Assembly (NCBI GenBank): GCA_032871835.1
Contig: CM065300.1
Coordinates: 65,607,192 to 65,671,191, forward strand
DNA: 64,000 nucleotides
Direction of reading: 5' to 3'
DNA from: Dipteronia dyeriana
Lineage: Eukaryota; Streptophyta; Magnoliopsida; Sapindales; Sapindaceae
The translations under genes and the position numbers were made by a program. Below the pieces are notes generated by a model. It worked only from the letters and a program-made list of their open reading frames with translations. It was not told the origin of the DNA and did not search any database. Within the stretch, counting starts at the first letter, position 1. Each line of letters starts with the position of its first letter. Below are positions 23,192 to 35,579 of this stretch, in pieces.

Positions 23192-25055
23192 TGTTGGTTC
23201 CTTGATTTACTGATCGTGCAGTGGAAGGACCTTTTTTATAAAAAAATTATTTCAAATAAAACCGCGACCACTAAATCCTAGGATCCATTTTTCAGAACAG
23301 TAAAATAAGTAATCGAAATCAAAATGTAAAAGAGAATAGAAGAAACTATTTCTTTATACCTTTGTTGATGGCTTCTTCTCTTTACGATATGCTTCCTGCT
23401 TTGAACCACTTGATCTTCCTAGCTATCTCCCGGGATTGTTAACGGCGTGTGGGCGTATCACAGTGCTCTGGAAGAAGGAGGATGAAGAGAAGATTGAAGA
23501 AACCTTTTCTTCCTTAAAAGAAACTACCTAGAATGTTTCTAGCAGTAGAAGTAATTTTTATTTTATTTTATGCTACTGTGCAGCGACTTGCACACAACCC
23601 AAATCAAATATTTTGGTTTTTCTTTTCTTCTCTTCTTGGTGTGTGCATTCCGTTTTTCAAAGAGCATATATAATATAAGTTTTGAAAAATCAAACCTATG
23701 ATATCTTTTAAATTAAAATTTAAAATCTTTTTTTTTTATTAAAATATATCATCTAATTTGAATTTAAACTATTTAAATTTAAATTTAGTATTTAATTAAT
23801 CAAAAAATAAGATAATCATATTATCTTATTTTTCAAATATAAATATCAACAAACACCCTCCATCAATGATTAATTTCATAATTAAATAATTAAATAATCT
23901 CATTATTTAATTATCATAATCATTAAATTCATTAATTTAATAATCACATTATTCAATTAATTCATAAATAAATAGTGTTACTTTTGTAACACAATTAATT
24001 GGACAATCCAGTTAATTAACCGTGACCCTTGTTACCTAAATCGATCGGGTTAGCAAGGGAACCTAATGGACCCACAATATTTTGAGCTCAAATAATCCTT
24101 ATAAATAAATAATTAAACTCTTTAATTGATATTTCATGATTATTTGCTTCGGTGTTATTCCACTAAAAATTAAAAGTTGCACTCTCTCAACTGTAGATGT
24201 TTTACACAAACTAATTTTAATCGGTGTTTATCGATATAGCTATTAAATATGGTAAAATCATCCACAAGTAGTTCATAATTAGAGCTGGGTGGTCATAATG
24301 TCCGCTATGCCCCTCTAATTATATCTTTCTTTTCAGTATCATTGATTTTCAAATGAACAATAAATCCTACATTCCTTACGGAATTAGGAGAGCGCTCATA
24401 TTGTTCAAGCTCCGAATCAACCGTTATGGGAACTACTATCTATTTCTCATAAGAAGGAGTTTATTCCACTATTTTGTATAAACTTTTCCAGCAACAAGCC
24501 AAGCCGTAATCCCAACATACGGAGCATATTGGTCAGGAATGCAACTCCGACTTCACCCATGGTACATCAAAGATTATGATATAATCTGAAGGAGTCGATA
24601 AGACACTCAAGATTAAGATCACCCACATATATACATCATTAGTTGATATATATGAATCTCATCGTTAAACGGATCTTTATGAGAGATTCATATAGATCAT
24701 GGCTCAGTCCTATATGATCACATCATACAAGGTGCCTCCATTCTCATATCTCCCTATGAATGATCCAGGATAGGATTACCATATACTATGGAATGGACCG
24801 CGACTATAGATTAACCATAAATAAAATACTTAGCTTTATTTGTTATCTACGGACTCTTTAGATTGCACATCTCTTACTGTATCCATCTGTATATGACATT
24901 CATATACACAATTCAAGATTACATTCAGAAATCTTGGATGTTAAATGCATAAGTTGTACACAATATATGATGTAAGAGTAATGAGTTAAACTGTTCTTTT
25001 ATTTATGTTAACATTCCATTTACAAATTACAAGCTTTAGGACATAAACCCTAATA
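23192..25055 (-). mobile_element. 5' LTR of copia-1 (1864 bp)
   Basis: It runs from TGTTGGTTCC at 23192 next to the primer site to the ACCCTAATA edge at 25055, where LINE ORF1 resumes. The expected terminal CA (element TG) is TA here, probably a mutation. The 23325-25055 part aligns with the other LTR. Confidence 0.87.
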
Positions 25056-25600
25056 AAGTGGTGGATTATGATTATGATATAACGTCGGATGGATCGGGTC
25101 GATACTTGAGAGTGAGAGTTAGAATTGATGTTAGTAAGCCTCTATGGAGGTCTCTTAATGTCGACGTTCTTAGAGATGGTAAGATTTCAACTGTGCCACT
25201 TCACTATGAGAGATTAGGTGATTTTTGTTTAAATGTGATCGATTAGACCATTCTATGAAGGAATGTTCAGAAAAGGGTTTTGGTGGTGATGTCTCTATTG
25301 ATATCACAAGGAAGCTGGGAATATGGCTTAGAGCTTGGAAACCTCTAAAAGAGGCCAGTTATGGGAGTTGGTAGGCTTAAACCAATGGTCCGTTTCAGGT
25401 ATAATCTTCATGGTCGATTTACTTCTGAGTCAGGGCAATCCGGTAAATTGAAGATGGATTGGAGGTAAAAACCAACTGGTGGAATTACAAAAAGTCTCGT
25501 GTCGATTAGGAAAGAGAAAATGTATGGAAGATATAACTGGTGTGCATGCAAAAGGTCATAGGGAGATAATAAATGACGGCCACTTGAATACCCTTTCCTT
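25056..25600 (+). pseudogene. LINE ORF1, 3' part with zinc knuckle
   Basis: The frame resumes with GSGRYLRVRVRIDVSKPLW (about 25093-25150) and VPLHYERLGDFC. A CCHC knuckle (C-x2-C-x4-H-x4-C, from about 25222) can be seen only after a one-base slip. This is the second half of plant LINE ORF1. By comparison with the usual layout of this family, about 100 codons between the KILTAKM segment and this point are missing. The missing part fits a deletion at the 13562/13563 junction. Confidence 0.8.
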
Positions 25601-25824
25601 TAGTGGTATCTTGTATAAACCATCGGTGGATAATGGAAAGCAAAAATAAGCTCTAAAGATAGCATTGATTATAGGTCCCACAATCTTCTTTATGTATAGT
25701 CACCTAATACAACCATGCAAGTTGATTCTTATAGAACCCATAATACCTTCTTAGGGTCTGGTAAGGGCAGTAAAAACGGGGACTTTAATAGTAGATTGGA
25801 TAAAACACATGGGGATAGTGTAAG

Positions 25825-25828
<4 letters not shown>

Positions 25829-25867
<39 letters not shown>
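25829..25867. repeat. TA dinucleotide microsatellite
   Basis: About 19 uninterrupted TA units at the left end of the 587-bp solo LTR. Confidence 0.95.
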
Positions 25868-25870
<3 letters not shown>

Positions 25871-26112
25871 ATATAATTAAATAGATCTCGTATTGTATGC
25901 ATAAGTATGAATAGATGTGTACCTTGAAGCGCAACGGAAAACATCTAATTCATCGAGTCTTAATCCCGAATCCATAATAACACAATAACCTGAAAATAAA
26001 ACAAGGAAAATAATTAAAACAATAGAGAGTCTTCTATTCTCTTCTTACCTTTCTCAGATTGCCTAATAGGGAGACAATTCTGTTATATGTTCATTGTGAG
26101 TGAGAGTAGGGA

Positions 26113-26130
26113 CCCTCTATATATAGTATA
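26113..26130 (-). promoter_or_regulatory. TATA box of the 587-bp solo LTR
   Basis: The minus strand reads ACTATATATAGAGGGT here, a good plant TATA box about 300 bases before the LTR 3' end. It would drive transcription leftward, antisense to the LINE. Confidence 0.6.
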
Positions 26131-26410
26131 ACTTCATAGAATCCTAACACATAAAGGATTCTCAAAACCCTAATAGGATGGCTAGTCCTAATAGGAATAC
26201 TAGGCCACACATATACAATAGCCCATACCATATCCTACATATATGTAATGTAGCTAAGGTACACCGAGCCCAACAAATATTGATCACATTAATAACAGGC
26301 TATATCCGATCAACTCTCACTTACTTAAACATTCAAATCAATTCGATTTTCATAAACTCAAAATATAATGTAATATGTTGCTCACAATTTTATAAAAATC
26401 TTACAGATAG

Positions 26411-27012
26411 GTCTCTGATGTTTGCTTCATAACCCAGACCCAAGCCCAATTGAAGCTACAGATCAGGACACCCCTTTGGGATGAAAACCATCGATATCGA
26501 GTTGGGCGTGGAAATATGTTGCTTGTATGGGTCGGTTTGATCCAATTTCTATAGATCATAATCTTTCCAATTAAGAGGAAATCACTAAACATTGATCACG
26601 ATCACTCAAACTCTAGAAATCGCTTATCAACAGAAGCCGCTGAATCAACTGATGCAGTGTTATACGCCAAGGTCAAGGTTGAAAGACTTGGGTATCCTCC
26701 ATCATGAGAATCCTCTGACGGACGTTGGTAGGCCATCTAGCGGTGATGGAGAATCCTACAAGGCATCTTCACCAATTTTTCCTTGTAATGGTCTGCAGGG
26801 ATCTCTTTAATCCGGTGAACCAAAGAGTGTTAAAGTGTTAGAGACAGATGAGAATGGTTCGGGTATTTCGACGAACATGGTAAAGATGTGGAAGAAGTTT
26901 CGTTAAGTCCACATGTTATGGTGAGTTTAAAGAGCAAAATTTTGGTTACCAATTCAGAGGTTTCAGATGATGCGGATGAAGGTAAGACTTCCAATCTATC
27001 GGTCGGCCAGTC
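26411..27012 (+). other. LINE inter-ORF / ORF1 tail, decayed
   Basis: Continuous with the LINE after the solo LTR. No domain recognised; several frames with many stops. Probably the variable tail of ORF1 and the spacer before ORF2. Confidence 0.5.
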
Positions 27013-27036
27013 TTGACTAGCCTATCGGGTCCAATG

Positions 27037-27780
27037 ATAATCTTCTTATGGAACGCTCGGTGGTTCGGTAGCTCTCGAGCATTCAATGTCCTACGCTCTC
27101 ACAGACGAGAAGTGAATCCTCACATTTTGTTCTTTATGGAAACTAAATGTAAACTTATCAAGATGGAAAAATGGAGAGTTCTTTTGGGTTATGACAACAA
27201 GCTGGTTGTGGACAGTCTTGAGAGATCGGGTTGTTAGTGTTTGTTTTGGAGTAAAAATTTGATGTGTGATCTGTCAACTTTTTCTAGAGAGCATATTGAT
27301 GATATTATGACTGGATTGGATAGAGAAAAATGAAGGTTCACAGGGTTCTATGACCTATAGAATAAGACTCGGAGAAGCAACTTATGAACCCTCTTGAGTC
27401 GCTTAGCTGGAATGGTTAGGTTGTCATGGGTGTGTATGTGAGACTTCAATGATATCCTCTGTGATAGTGTGAAATTTGGTGGCTTGGAGTGGAATTGGAA
27501 ATCAATGTCTGACTTTCATGAGGCTCTGGTTTATTATGAGCTTAATGACATAGGTTTTGTCGGTCCAAAATTCACCTAGAGTAATAAGATGGAGGGATTG
27601 GCTTCGATTTTGTAATTCATGGATAGAGGCATGTGTAATAAAGATTGGATCGACCTCTATCCAAATTTTGTAATCTGTCATTTGGACTTTTGGGGTTCAG
27701 ACCATAGGCCGATATCCTTCGAATTTTCTACTGACTTTCAGAAATCGTTGGCTAAACGGAATATACGGTTCTTTTTTGAA
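27037..27780 (+). pseudogene. LINE ORF2 endonuclease domain
   Basis: The apurinic/apyrimidinic-type endonuclease begins with FLWNARWFGSSRAFNVLR and continues HILFFMETKC (about 27120-27150). DFNDIL lies near 27441 and SDHRPISFEF near 27697, the last carrying the catalytic Asp-His. It nicks target DNA for target-primed reverse transcription. Stops at 27235, 27331 and several later positions, including one at 27601-27630 after a conserved Leu run, leave it inactive. Confidence 0.85.
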
Positions 27781-27786
27781 TAATGC

Positions 27787-29432
27787 TTGGACGAGGATCA
27801 GGATTGTAAGGACATTGTGGATGATGTTTATTCTAATAGAAGAGTGGGTAGCAAGTTGGAGGATACTCAACAGAAAATCAAGGAGTGTGGTCAGAGGCTG
27901 ACTAAGTGGAATATCAGGAAACTAAGGGATTTACAGGAAAATCTCCAAAGCAATAGGAAAGCACTGGCGGAAGCATGTAAAGCTGATATCCCATATTCGT
28001 GGAGAGTGTATAGAGGTATGGAGAATCAACTGGATGAGGCTATGGCCATTGAAGAACGGTATTGGAAACAAAAGGCAAAAACCGACTGGTTAAAGGATGG
28101 GGATCACAACACTAGGTTTTTCCACTCGAAGGCCTCCAATAGAAAAGCTAGAAACATAATTAATGGTCTGCTGGACGTTTACGGTGTGTGGAGAAGCTCT
28201 GATCAAGATATTGAGAGGATTACTTGTCATTACTTTTCCTCTCTCTTCACGACTAGTAATCCGTTGACGACTGATATTGAGTGTGTTTTGTTTGGAATTC
28301 AACCTAGGCTTGATGTCAGCATATTACAAATGTTAGACACCAAGTTTTCTAGTGATGAGATCATGATGGCCATTTTTGATATGAAACTTGATAGTGCTAC
28401 TAGCTGTGATGGGCCGCCCGTAGTGTTTTTTTAGAAATACTGGGAATCAGTAGGTTTTAAAGTCATTGAGGCTTGTTTATGCATTCTTAGCGATAGGGCT
28501 ACTGTTGAGGGGATTAACAAAAATATTACCTCCCTCATACCTAAGACCCAAAACCCCTAAACTATTGCCTATTACAGGCCGATAAACCCTTGTAATGTGA
28601 TCTACAAAGCTGTAGCGAAAGCTATTACAAACAGGCTGAAGTGGGTTTTAGATAAAGTAATCTCGGAGATTCAATACGCCTTTGTGCCCGGTCGTCTTAT
28701 CTCAGATAACACAATTGTCGGTTTCAAATGCCTTCACCGGCTGAAACGAAGAAAGAGGAAAAAGGGGTCTGTGGCTATAATGTTGGACATGGCTAAGGCC
28801 TATGATAAGATGGAATGGGCCGTCCTTGAAGCAATGATGCACAAGTTGGGATTTTTCATGAAATGGACCAATCTTGTTATGCGTTACATGAAATTCGTGC
28901 CGTATTCGGTCTCACTAAATGGGGTGGTTTATGGTAACATAAAGTCTTTTAGAGGGCTAAGGCAAGGGTATCCCTTTTCCCTTTTCTTGTTTTTGTTTTG
29001 TGGTGAAAGTCTTTCTAATTTGCTTTAACAAGCCTAAAAGATGGGTTCCATCGAGGGTTCAAATGCAGAAATGGGGGCCTGGTTGTAACTCACTAATTTT
29101 TCGTAGATGATAGTCTTATTTTTGCCAAGGCGGATGAGGCCAATTGCAAAGTCATTAAAGAAATTCTTACTCTATATGAGGAAGCTACTGGGCAAATGGT
29201 GAATTTGAACAAATCGGCTATGTGCACTAGTCGGTCCCTTTCTAAGAATGATGGAGAAAAATAAGCTTTGATTGTGAGCATTAACTTGGTAGACTGTCAC
29301 GAAAAGTACATGGGTCTACCATGCTTTTTGGGTAGGAAGAAGAGGGCTTTTTTCGCTAATAGTATGGAACGTGTTTAGGGTCAACTTAAGGGTTGGGGGA
29401 GAAGTTCTTATCGGTAGGTTGAAAGGAAATCT
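27787..29432 (+). pseudogene. LINE ORF2 reverse transcriptase, N-terminal and central part
   Basis: The 27787-28434 stretch is the open linker with EKRYWKQKAKTDWLKDGDHN-like sequence, ending in a stop after the DSATSCDGPP region. RT motifs follow: PINPCNVIYKAVAKAITNRL (about 28580-28640), FVPGRLISDNTI (28680), LDMAKAYDKMEW (28783), GLRQGYPFSLFLF (28957) and the active site as FVDD at about 29100. The frame continues to MGLPCFLGRKK (29310). Interrupted at 29432 by solo LTR copy B; across that insertion the frame continues as KEILIKAVIQ. Confidence 0.9.
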
Positions 29433-31859
29433 TGTAAGGACCTCAATTTTATGATTGACTTATTTCATGACAAACCACACCATATTGGGGATAATATGTA
29501 ATGGGTAGCTTAGGTCCTCATTGGAAAGCTTCCAAGCATCTCTATGACTTTAAGAGAAAAATTTATATTCACTTGACTTTGCCTCTTGAAGAGTTTAGGT
29601 GCACACACACACCTCATGCATGTTTTGTTGATCTTGCATTTGTATTGATATTGCTTATATATGTGCATCTTTTCACAATCACACTTGCACTCCATTCTTA
29701 GTCTTAAGTGTGGTTGTTGTGTGTTTAAATTTGTTATCCGTTGTTTGATCAGAAACATTCACACTTGCACGATGGTGTGCTTGTTTTAGCACGTTGAGTG
29801 ACCATATGAGAAGGTCTCAATCTTCTCTTGGTTTGGTTATATGGAGTAAGGTGTCTAGTTTCAAAAGAGTGTATTTCAATGATTTAAATCTTTTTCAAAA
29901 CTGACCTTTGCATGGTCTTGTAACCATATCTTTTTATACAATGATTCAAAATGAGTTTTGAATTTTCTGTACAAACTAGACACCCATACCTTTCCAATGG
30001 TATATTATTCATAATATTTCATGACCGTTTGGATTGGTTTTGAAATCTCCAAAGTGACTACAAAAACAGGGCATCTCTGTTGTTGTCCGTTTCTGACCTT
30101 TGGTCACTCCAATGACCATAACCTTTTATACAGATGTCCAAGTCTTGTTTTATAAATTGGAGTAGAAAGTATACTTCCATACCTTTCCAACGGTATATTA
30201 TACGAAAGGTTTGGATGTCGTTTGGTCTTGTTTTGGGTCGCTTGAATCTCGAGCTTTTGTGTTGTTGCGGCTGCGCCGGTGCACAAGCGCACCTCACCAG
30301 TGCCCCTGGACAGTAGGTGTGCACTGGTGTGGCGCTTGTCAACCAGCGCACTGAGTAAAATTCTGTGCGTTTTCAAAATGATGAAGTTTTGTTCTAGGTC
30401 TCATATTTACATGCCATCTTCTTCCTCACTCGTTTTTCAGAGCTTCTAAACCATTTTTTAGTGTGAGAAAGTATTTTCTTTGAGAGAGAAGCTCCAAGAG
30501 TGGTTCCTTAACTCTCCAAACCCAAAACCCATCTCCATCTTGCATCATTCTTCATCATATGAGCATGGGTGTTCTTGGTTTCATGACTAGGTAAGTAAGA
30601 ACTTCATTGAACATCTTTTATTGTTCTTATTACTCTAGATTAGGTGTATTGCATGATTAAATACCTAGACTCTAGTTTATTGCATATATTTTTGAGTCTT
30701 GATAACATGATTGGGTTTGTTTGTTGATAGCTTGAATTTAGGACATATTTACCCTTCTTGCTAAGTCTTTATGAATTGCATTTAGACATTATTGATTAGG
30801 ACTCATTGATTGCATTTTGTGATTGCATTATAGTCCTTGCCATGCTTAATGACAACTTGTGTTGATATGGCTTTTGTGATAGCTAGCATATAGGTCATTG
30901 TTGCCACTAGCTAATTAGGTCATATTGATTGTATTTTGATGATTGCATTTAATGACCATGTCATGCTTAATTACAACATATGTTGAAATGAATTTGTTTG
31001 ATAACTAGATTGTAATATTGCATATTCATATCTAGTTAAGTCTTTATGTATTGCATTTAGACGTTATTGCTTATGCCTCATTAATTGCCTTTATTGATTG
31101 CAATATTGCCCTTGATTATATGTTGTGACAACTTGTGTTGGTTGGACTTTTATTGACAATTAGGTTGCTAGAATCCTTTTGCATCTAATTGAGTCCTTAT
31201 GTATGGGCATGTAAGCATTGTTTGATAACTAGGTTGTTGTATTGCATTATCTACACCTAGTTAAGCATTGTATGTTTAGTCTAACATATTTTGCATTAAG
31301 CATTCATTGATTATTTCACTTAGACCATATACTCTTCATAGAGTCAAAGTCTTGTGGCTTCTAGGTGAAGTTGCACAAGCAAGTCAAGTCTTGCAACCAA
31401 GGGTAGGTTGGCAAGCAATTGGTCGGGTATCCACTGTCCCGAGGGGTAGAGTAGGAGGTGCTCACACCAAGAGTAGTGTATCAAGGGATATCACTAGAGA
31501 CTGAACCAAGAGTGGTGAGTGGCGGTGTCCATAGCTTGAGGTTGTCGAGAGTGAGAGTTCGAGAATCACTTGAGGGTGTAACCTTTTTCTCATATAGTGT
31601 ATTTCTGTGATCGTGTGTGGCTAGAAGAATAGCCTGTGGTTTTTCCCATTTTGAGGGTTTCCACGTAAACATTAAGTTTTATTTATATTTTCGCTCTTTA
31701 TACTTGATGTTGTATGTTTGCTTTATTGGGTGAATTTTGAATATTGACTAATCAATAAAATTTGGTAATTAACTTGATTAAAACCTATTCACCCCCCCCC
31801 CCCCCCCCCCCCCCCCTTTTCTAGGTTATTAGACACACACACTTTATAAGGGATTTTCA
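29433..31859 (+). mobile_element. Solo LTR, large copia-type family, copy B
   Basis: It begins TGTAAGGACC at 29433, ends GGGATTTTCA at 31859, and is flanked by AATCT on both sides (29428-29432 and 31860-31864). The reverse complement of 20950-23097 is the same family. It carries a 25-base C run at 31792-31816 followed by CTTTTCTAGGTTATTAG, and GGGTTTCCACGTAAAC near 31660, both common near the 3' end of plant copia LTRs. No coding domains. Removing it rejoins LINE ORF2 in frame. Confidence 0.88.
31792..31816 (+). repeat. 25-base C homopolymer in solo LTR copy B
   Basis: An unbroken run of C about 40 bases before the LTR end. Copy A has 17 G at 20983-20999 in the matching place. Run length may be affected by sequencing. 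Confidence 0.9.
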
Positions 31860-31864
31860 AATCT

Positions 31865-32138
31865 TAATTAAAGCTGTAATCCAAGTTATACCTATGTATA
31901 CAATGTGCCTGTTTTGGCTGCCCAAAAGTTTAATTGTGGAAATTCAACAGCTTTGCACCGGGTTTTGGTGGGGAGGTAATGAAAAACATAGGAGAATGCA
32001 TTGGTGCAGTTGGAAGGTCTTGTACAAACCAAAGAATGCGAGGGGCTTTAGGGATCTTGAAGCCTCTAATCTTGCCCTTCTAGCCAAACAATGTTGGCGG
32101 ATTCTTATGAATCCAGGTTCCCTCGCAGCCAAAATTCT
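31865..32138 (+). pseudogene. LINE ORF2, segment after RT
   Basis: The frame reads LIKAVIQVIPMYTMCLFWLP and later GFWWGGNEKHRRMHWCSW and NARGFRDLEASNLALLAKQ. This is the conserved stretch C-terminal to the RT of plant L1 elements. It sits between solo LTR copy B (ends 31859 plus target duplication) and copia-2 (starts 32139). The two flanks join in frame when both inserts are removed. Confidence 0.9.
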
Positions 32139-33917
32139 TGTTAGTTTTTATAGACACAAAGCATAAACTCATAAGAAGAAAATAATGAGAATAATGTAAA
32201 ACTGAATTGTTCTACGCTTCTTCATTCAATCATCTTTCTTAAATAGAAAAGAATTTTAACATAAAACTAGTATTACTGCTAATTACACGGCATGATCTTA
32301 CTATTTACAAGCCATAAACTAAAACCACTAACACATGATTCCTAAAAACTTGGTCACGTATGGCATATCCAGTTTGACCACTCACTACAAAAAAAATGGT
32401 CTTTTCCGACGGCTAAATGCCGTCAGAAAAGAAGATTTCCCGTCTAAAATACGCTTTTTCGACTAGGAATGGCCGTCGGAGGCTGTTACAAATACGCTTG
32501 TCGCAAACAACAATTTACCGATGAGCTGTCACAAATATGACCATTTTCGACGCTCAATGTCGTCAGAAAAAATGAAAATGTCGTCGGTAATAGTAATCAG
32601 AGGTTGTCAAATTTACTAGTATTTCCGACGGGGATTGGCCATCGGAAAAAGTTTAATGAAAAAAGAAACCCAGCTATTTCTATGCATTTCAAGTGGCTTG
32701 AACCCTTAACCTCAGTGATAGATAGTAAATATTACTCTTACCGTTTAGCTATAACTTTATATCTGATATTTTTTGCATACTATTTATATATAAGCTATTG
32801 ATATGCTAATTAAATATGTTTTTTTACAATATTTAAATATAACTATTGATATTGTTTTAGAAAATAATATTTTTATTAAAATATTTCCCTTATTTGATAG
32901 GAAATTACATTTTCCTATATTATATCCTTGTTGATTTTATTTTTTATAATCAACATTTTACTAAAAAAATTAATAATTTAAACTTAGTTCAGTAAAATTT
33001 ATAATTACTTTGTATAATAAACAAATAGATATTAAATAAAATTATTAGAGTTTTTTTTTTCAAAAAATATGATATAATAGTGTCATTAAACTTAATTATA
33101 AATAACTAATTATTCTTGTAATTACTAATAATTTTGCTATATTTTATATTTATTTAATTTAGTTAGATATATACATAAAGTAGTCTTCTTATTAGTCTCA
33201 TTGTTTTATTCTTAAAGTCGGGTCTCTATTGTCTATTTTTTTTACAGTGATCTCTATAAATTATAATTTTTTTTTATATAATCTATGACATATTATTTGA
33301 AAAATTCAAAAATAAGTCAAAATATTTGGCGAAAAATTTGACAGAGTGATTTCGCTAAAAAAATAGTGATAAATAAAAAATAACATATATAGTGATACAT
33401 TTAAAATATTGATCTATAAGTCACATTTTTTTAGTGGATAAATTATCAAATACATTCCATCATAATTTATTAATTAATATTATAATAACAATTTTTTTTT
33501 CAATGACAATGTCATAACAAATAATATAGAAAATAGTACTACATTTCGATAGTGTAATTCCCCTTAAAACTAATTTGAATTAAATTTTATCCGACGACAC
33601 AAAAAATACCGTCGAAAATATGGACTATTTCCGATGGCCTCATGGCCGTCAGAAATATTGTATTACTTTTACCATATTTCCGACGGTATAAAGACTATTT
33701 CTGACGGTTATTCGACCGTTGGAATTGTGGTATTATATTTTGACTCATTTCCGACGGCTCTAATATGGCTGTTGGAAAAGGTACTATTTCTGACGACAAT
33801 TAGCGCCGTCAGAAATAGTTCGTCACTAATAAACATTTTTTTTTGTAGTGACTTCCTGTGTATGTCTCATCACATGTCAACAACCCATGTATGTATTGCA
33901 GAGGCCTAGTTTGCATA
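32139..33917 (-). mobile_element. 3' LTR of copia-2, with CACTA insertion
   Basis: 32139-32382 and 33854-33917 align with 37848-38179; the interval is a CACTA element. The end at 33917 (TTTGCATA against TTTCAACA in the other LTR) is diverged, so that edge is uncertain by a few bases. Confidence 0.82.
32383..33850. mobile_element. Non-autonomous CACTA (En/Spm) element, 1468 bp
   Basis: It begins CACTACAAAAAAAATGG at 32383 and ends TTTTTTTTGTAGTG at 33850, with ACT on both sides (32380-32382 and 33851-33853). CACTA ends and a 3-bp duplication define the superfamily. Both subterminal regions carry many CCGACGG / CCGTCAGAAA motifs in both orientations (about 32400-32660 and 33595-33830), as expected for transposase-binding sites. 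The middle is AT-rich and non-coding. Confidence 0.93.
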
Positions 33918-33989
33918 TTAAGACTTCAAATCTAACTTTGGATAGAGCTTTGGTTAATACATCTGTAGTTTGATTTTCAGATCTGCAAT

Positions 33990-35570
33990 AAAGCAAATTG
34001 ACTTCGCCTTTTTTTTGCACTTCTTTTAAGAAATATAACTTGATCTTAAAATGTTTAGTCTTGCCATGAAAAACAGGGTTATTTGAGATTGAAATTGCAA
34101 CTTAGTTATTTATATGAATCTGTGTTAGCTCCTTCTCTTCGATGTGTAAATTTGCAAGTATTTTTCTTAGCCAAAGTGCTTGATTCACAGCAATAGTGGC
34201 TGCAACATACTCAGCCTCAACTGTGCTCTGAGCTATCATTTCTTGCTTCTTTGAACACCATGAGAACATTTCTGATCCAAAACTGAAACAAAAACTTGTT
34301 GTGCTTCTCATGTCATCAACTGAACCTGCCCAATCACTATCAAAATAACCACGATGTTTAAAATCCTGACATTAGAAATATTTGATTCCAAAATTTACTG
34401 TGCCCTTGATATATCTAACAATCCTTTTAACGGCTTGAAAGTGTACCTCAGTGGCACAATGCATGAACCATTAGAGCAGGCTCACCATAAATATAATGTT
34501 TAGTCTGGTAGCAGTAAGATACATCAAACAACCAATTAAACTTCTATACTTGCCTTCATCAATTTTGTCAGATCCATCATCCTTGCTAAATTTCTATTTC
34601 TGATTCATTGGGGTATTTGTGCATTTGTAGTTCTCCATATGAAATTGCTTAAGTATTTCTCTTGCATATTTCTTTTGTCATATGAAGACACCATCCTGAT
34701 TTTGCTTCACCTCTACTCCCAAAAAATAGGACATCAGGCCAAGGTCTGTCATCTCAAATACTTTGAGCATTTCAACCTTAAACTCTTTTATTAGCTTCTC
34801 ATCACTTCATATCATAAGCATGTCATCAACATATATAGAAACTATGATTAGCTTAGCATTAGTTTCTTTTACATTCAACGTAGCTTTACTTAGGCTTTTA
34901 ATAAAGCCAAGACCTAACAAATGCTCATTAATCCTATTGTACCAGACTCTATGAGTCTATTTAAGGCCATACAAGGCCTTCTTTAACAAGTAAATCTTCT
35001 CCTCTTGTCCCTTGACTTGGAAACCTTCTGGCTACTCCATAAAACTCTCCTCATTCAAATAACCATTTAAAAAAGCAGATTTTACATCTAGTTGGTAGAC
35101 CTTCCATCCCTTCTGTGCTGCCAAGGCAAGTATCATTTTGATTGTATCAAGTCATGCTACTGGAGGAAAAGTTTTAGAGAAATCTACTCCACATACTTGA
35201 GCATACCTTTTCACAACTAATATGGCTTTATATTTGTTTACAAAACCATCTGCATTAAGTTTGGTTCTGTAAACCCATTTGACATCTATAGGCTTTTTGT
35301 GTTAAGGTCTGTCCACTAGATCCCAAGTGTCATTTTTTTTTTCAATCATTTTGATCTCCTATTTCATTGCTTCAATCCACTTGTCATCATTCTCTACCAC
35401 TTTAAATTTTATAGGTTCAAAAATAGTAACATTGCACCTTTCATAAATATCAGACAATGGCCTTGTACCTCTGACTGGTACTTCATCTATGTCATCCTCA
35501 GAATATTGTTGAAACTTTGAGTGTTGCTCATTTTCTAAGTTCTTTCAGTTCTATTGTCTATCCTCCATGA
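33990..35570 (-). pseudogene. copia-2 reverse transcriptase and RNase H
   Basis: On the minus strand the RT shows DVKSAFLNGYLNEE (about 35080-35040), LLKKALYGLK (about 34995-34965) and the active-site IYVDDMLMI (about 34838-34812), then DLGLMSYFLGVEVKQN (34750-34705). The RNase H ends with SFGSEMFSWCSKKQEM and STVEAEYVAATIAVNQALWL (34280-34165). The catalytic YVDD is intact, but stops (for example directly after the YVDD segment) and frame changes break the region. Confidence 0.88.
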
Positions 35571-35579
35571 ACTTGACAT

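Larger units (their letters stand above)
13563..25055 (-). mobile_element. Ty1/copia element 1, inserted in LINE ORF1
   Basis: Long direct repeats at 13563-15245 and 23192-25055 flank a minus-strand gag-pol. Just inside the right LTR, 23178-23190 is GGCTCTGATACCA, the complement of the TGGTATCAGAGCC primer site used by many plant copia elements. Next to the left LTR, at 15246-15260, is the complement of an AAGTGAGAGAT polypurine tract. In a sampled 180-bp LTR stretch (about 14190 against 24000) I count roughly 17 differences, so it is old. The left LTR lacks the outer 133 bases present in the right one. A solo LTR of another family sits in its leader. Confidence 0.92.
25819..26405 (-). mobile_element. 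Solo LTR (587 bp) in the LINE
   Basis: The ends are perfect inverses, TGTAAGA at 25819 and TCTTACA at 26405. GATAG flanks both sides (25814-25818 and 26406-26410). In minus orientation it has a TATA box, and near its end the TTTCCGTTGCGC-type stretch typical of copia U5. No internal coding region. A TA microsatellite lies at its left end. Confidence 0.88.

Noticed and set aside
29501..29758. Overlapping small frames in solo LTR copy B, also present in copy A
   Set aside because: They occur in both LTR copies but have no domain, overlap on both strands, and are expected by chance in a conserved LTR.
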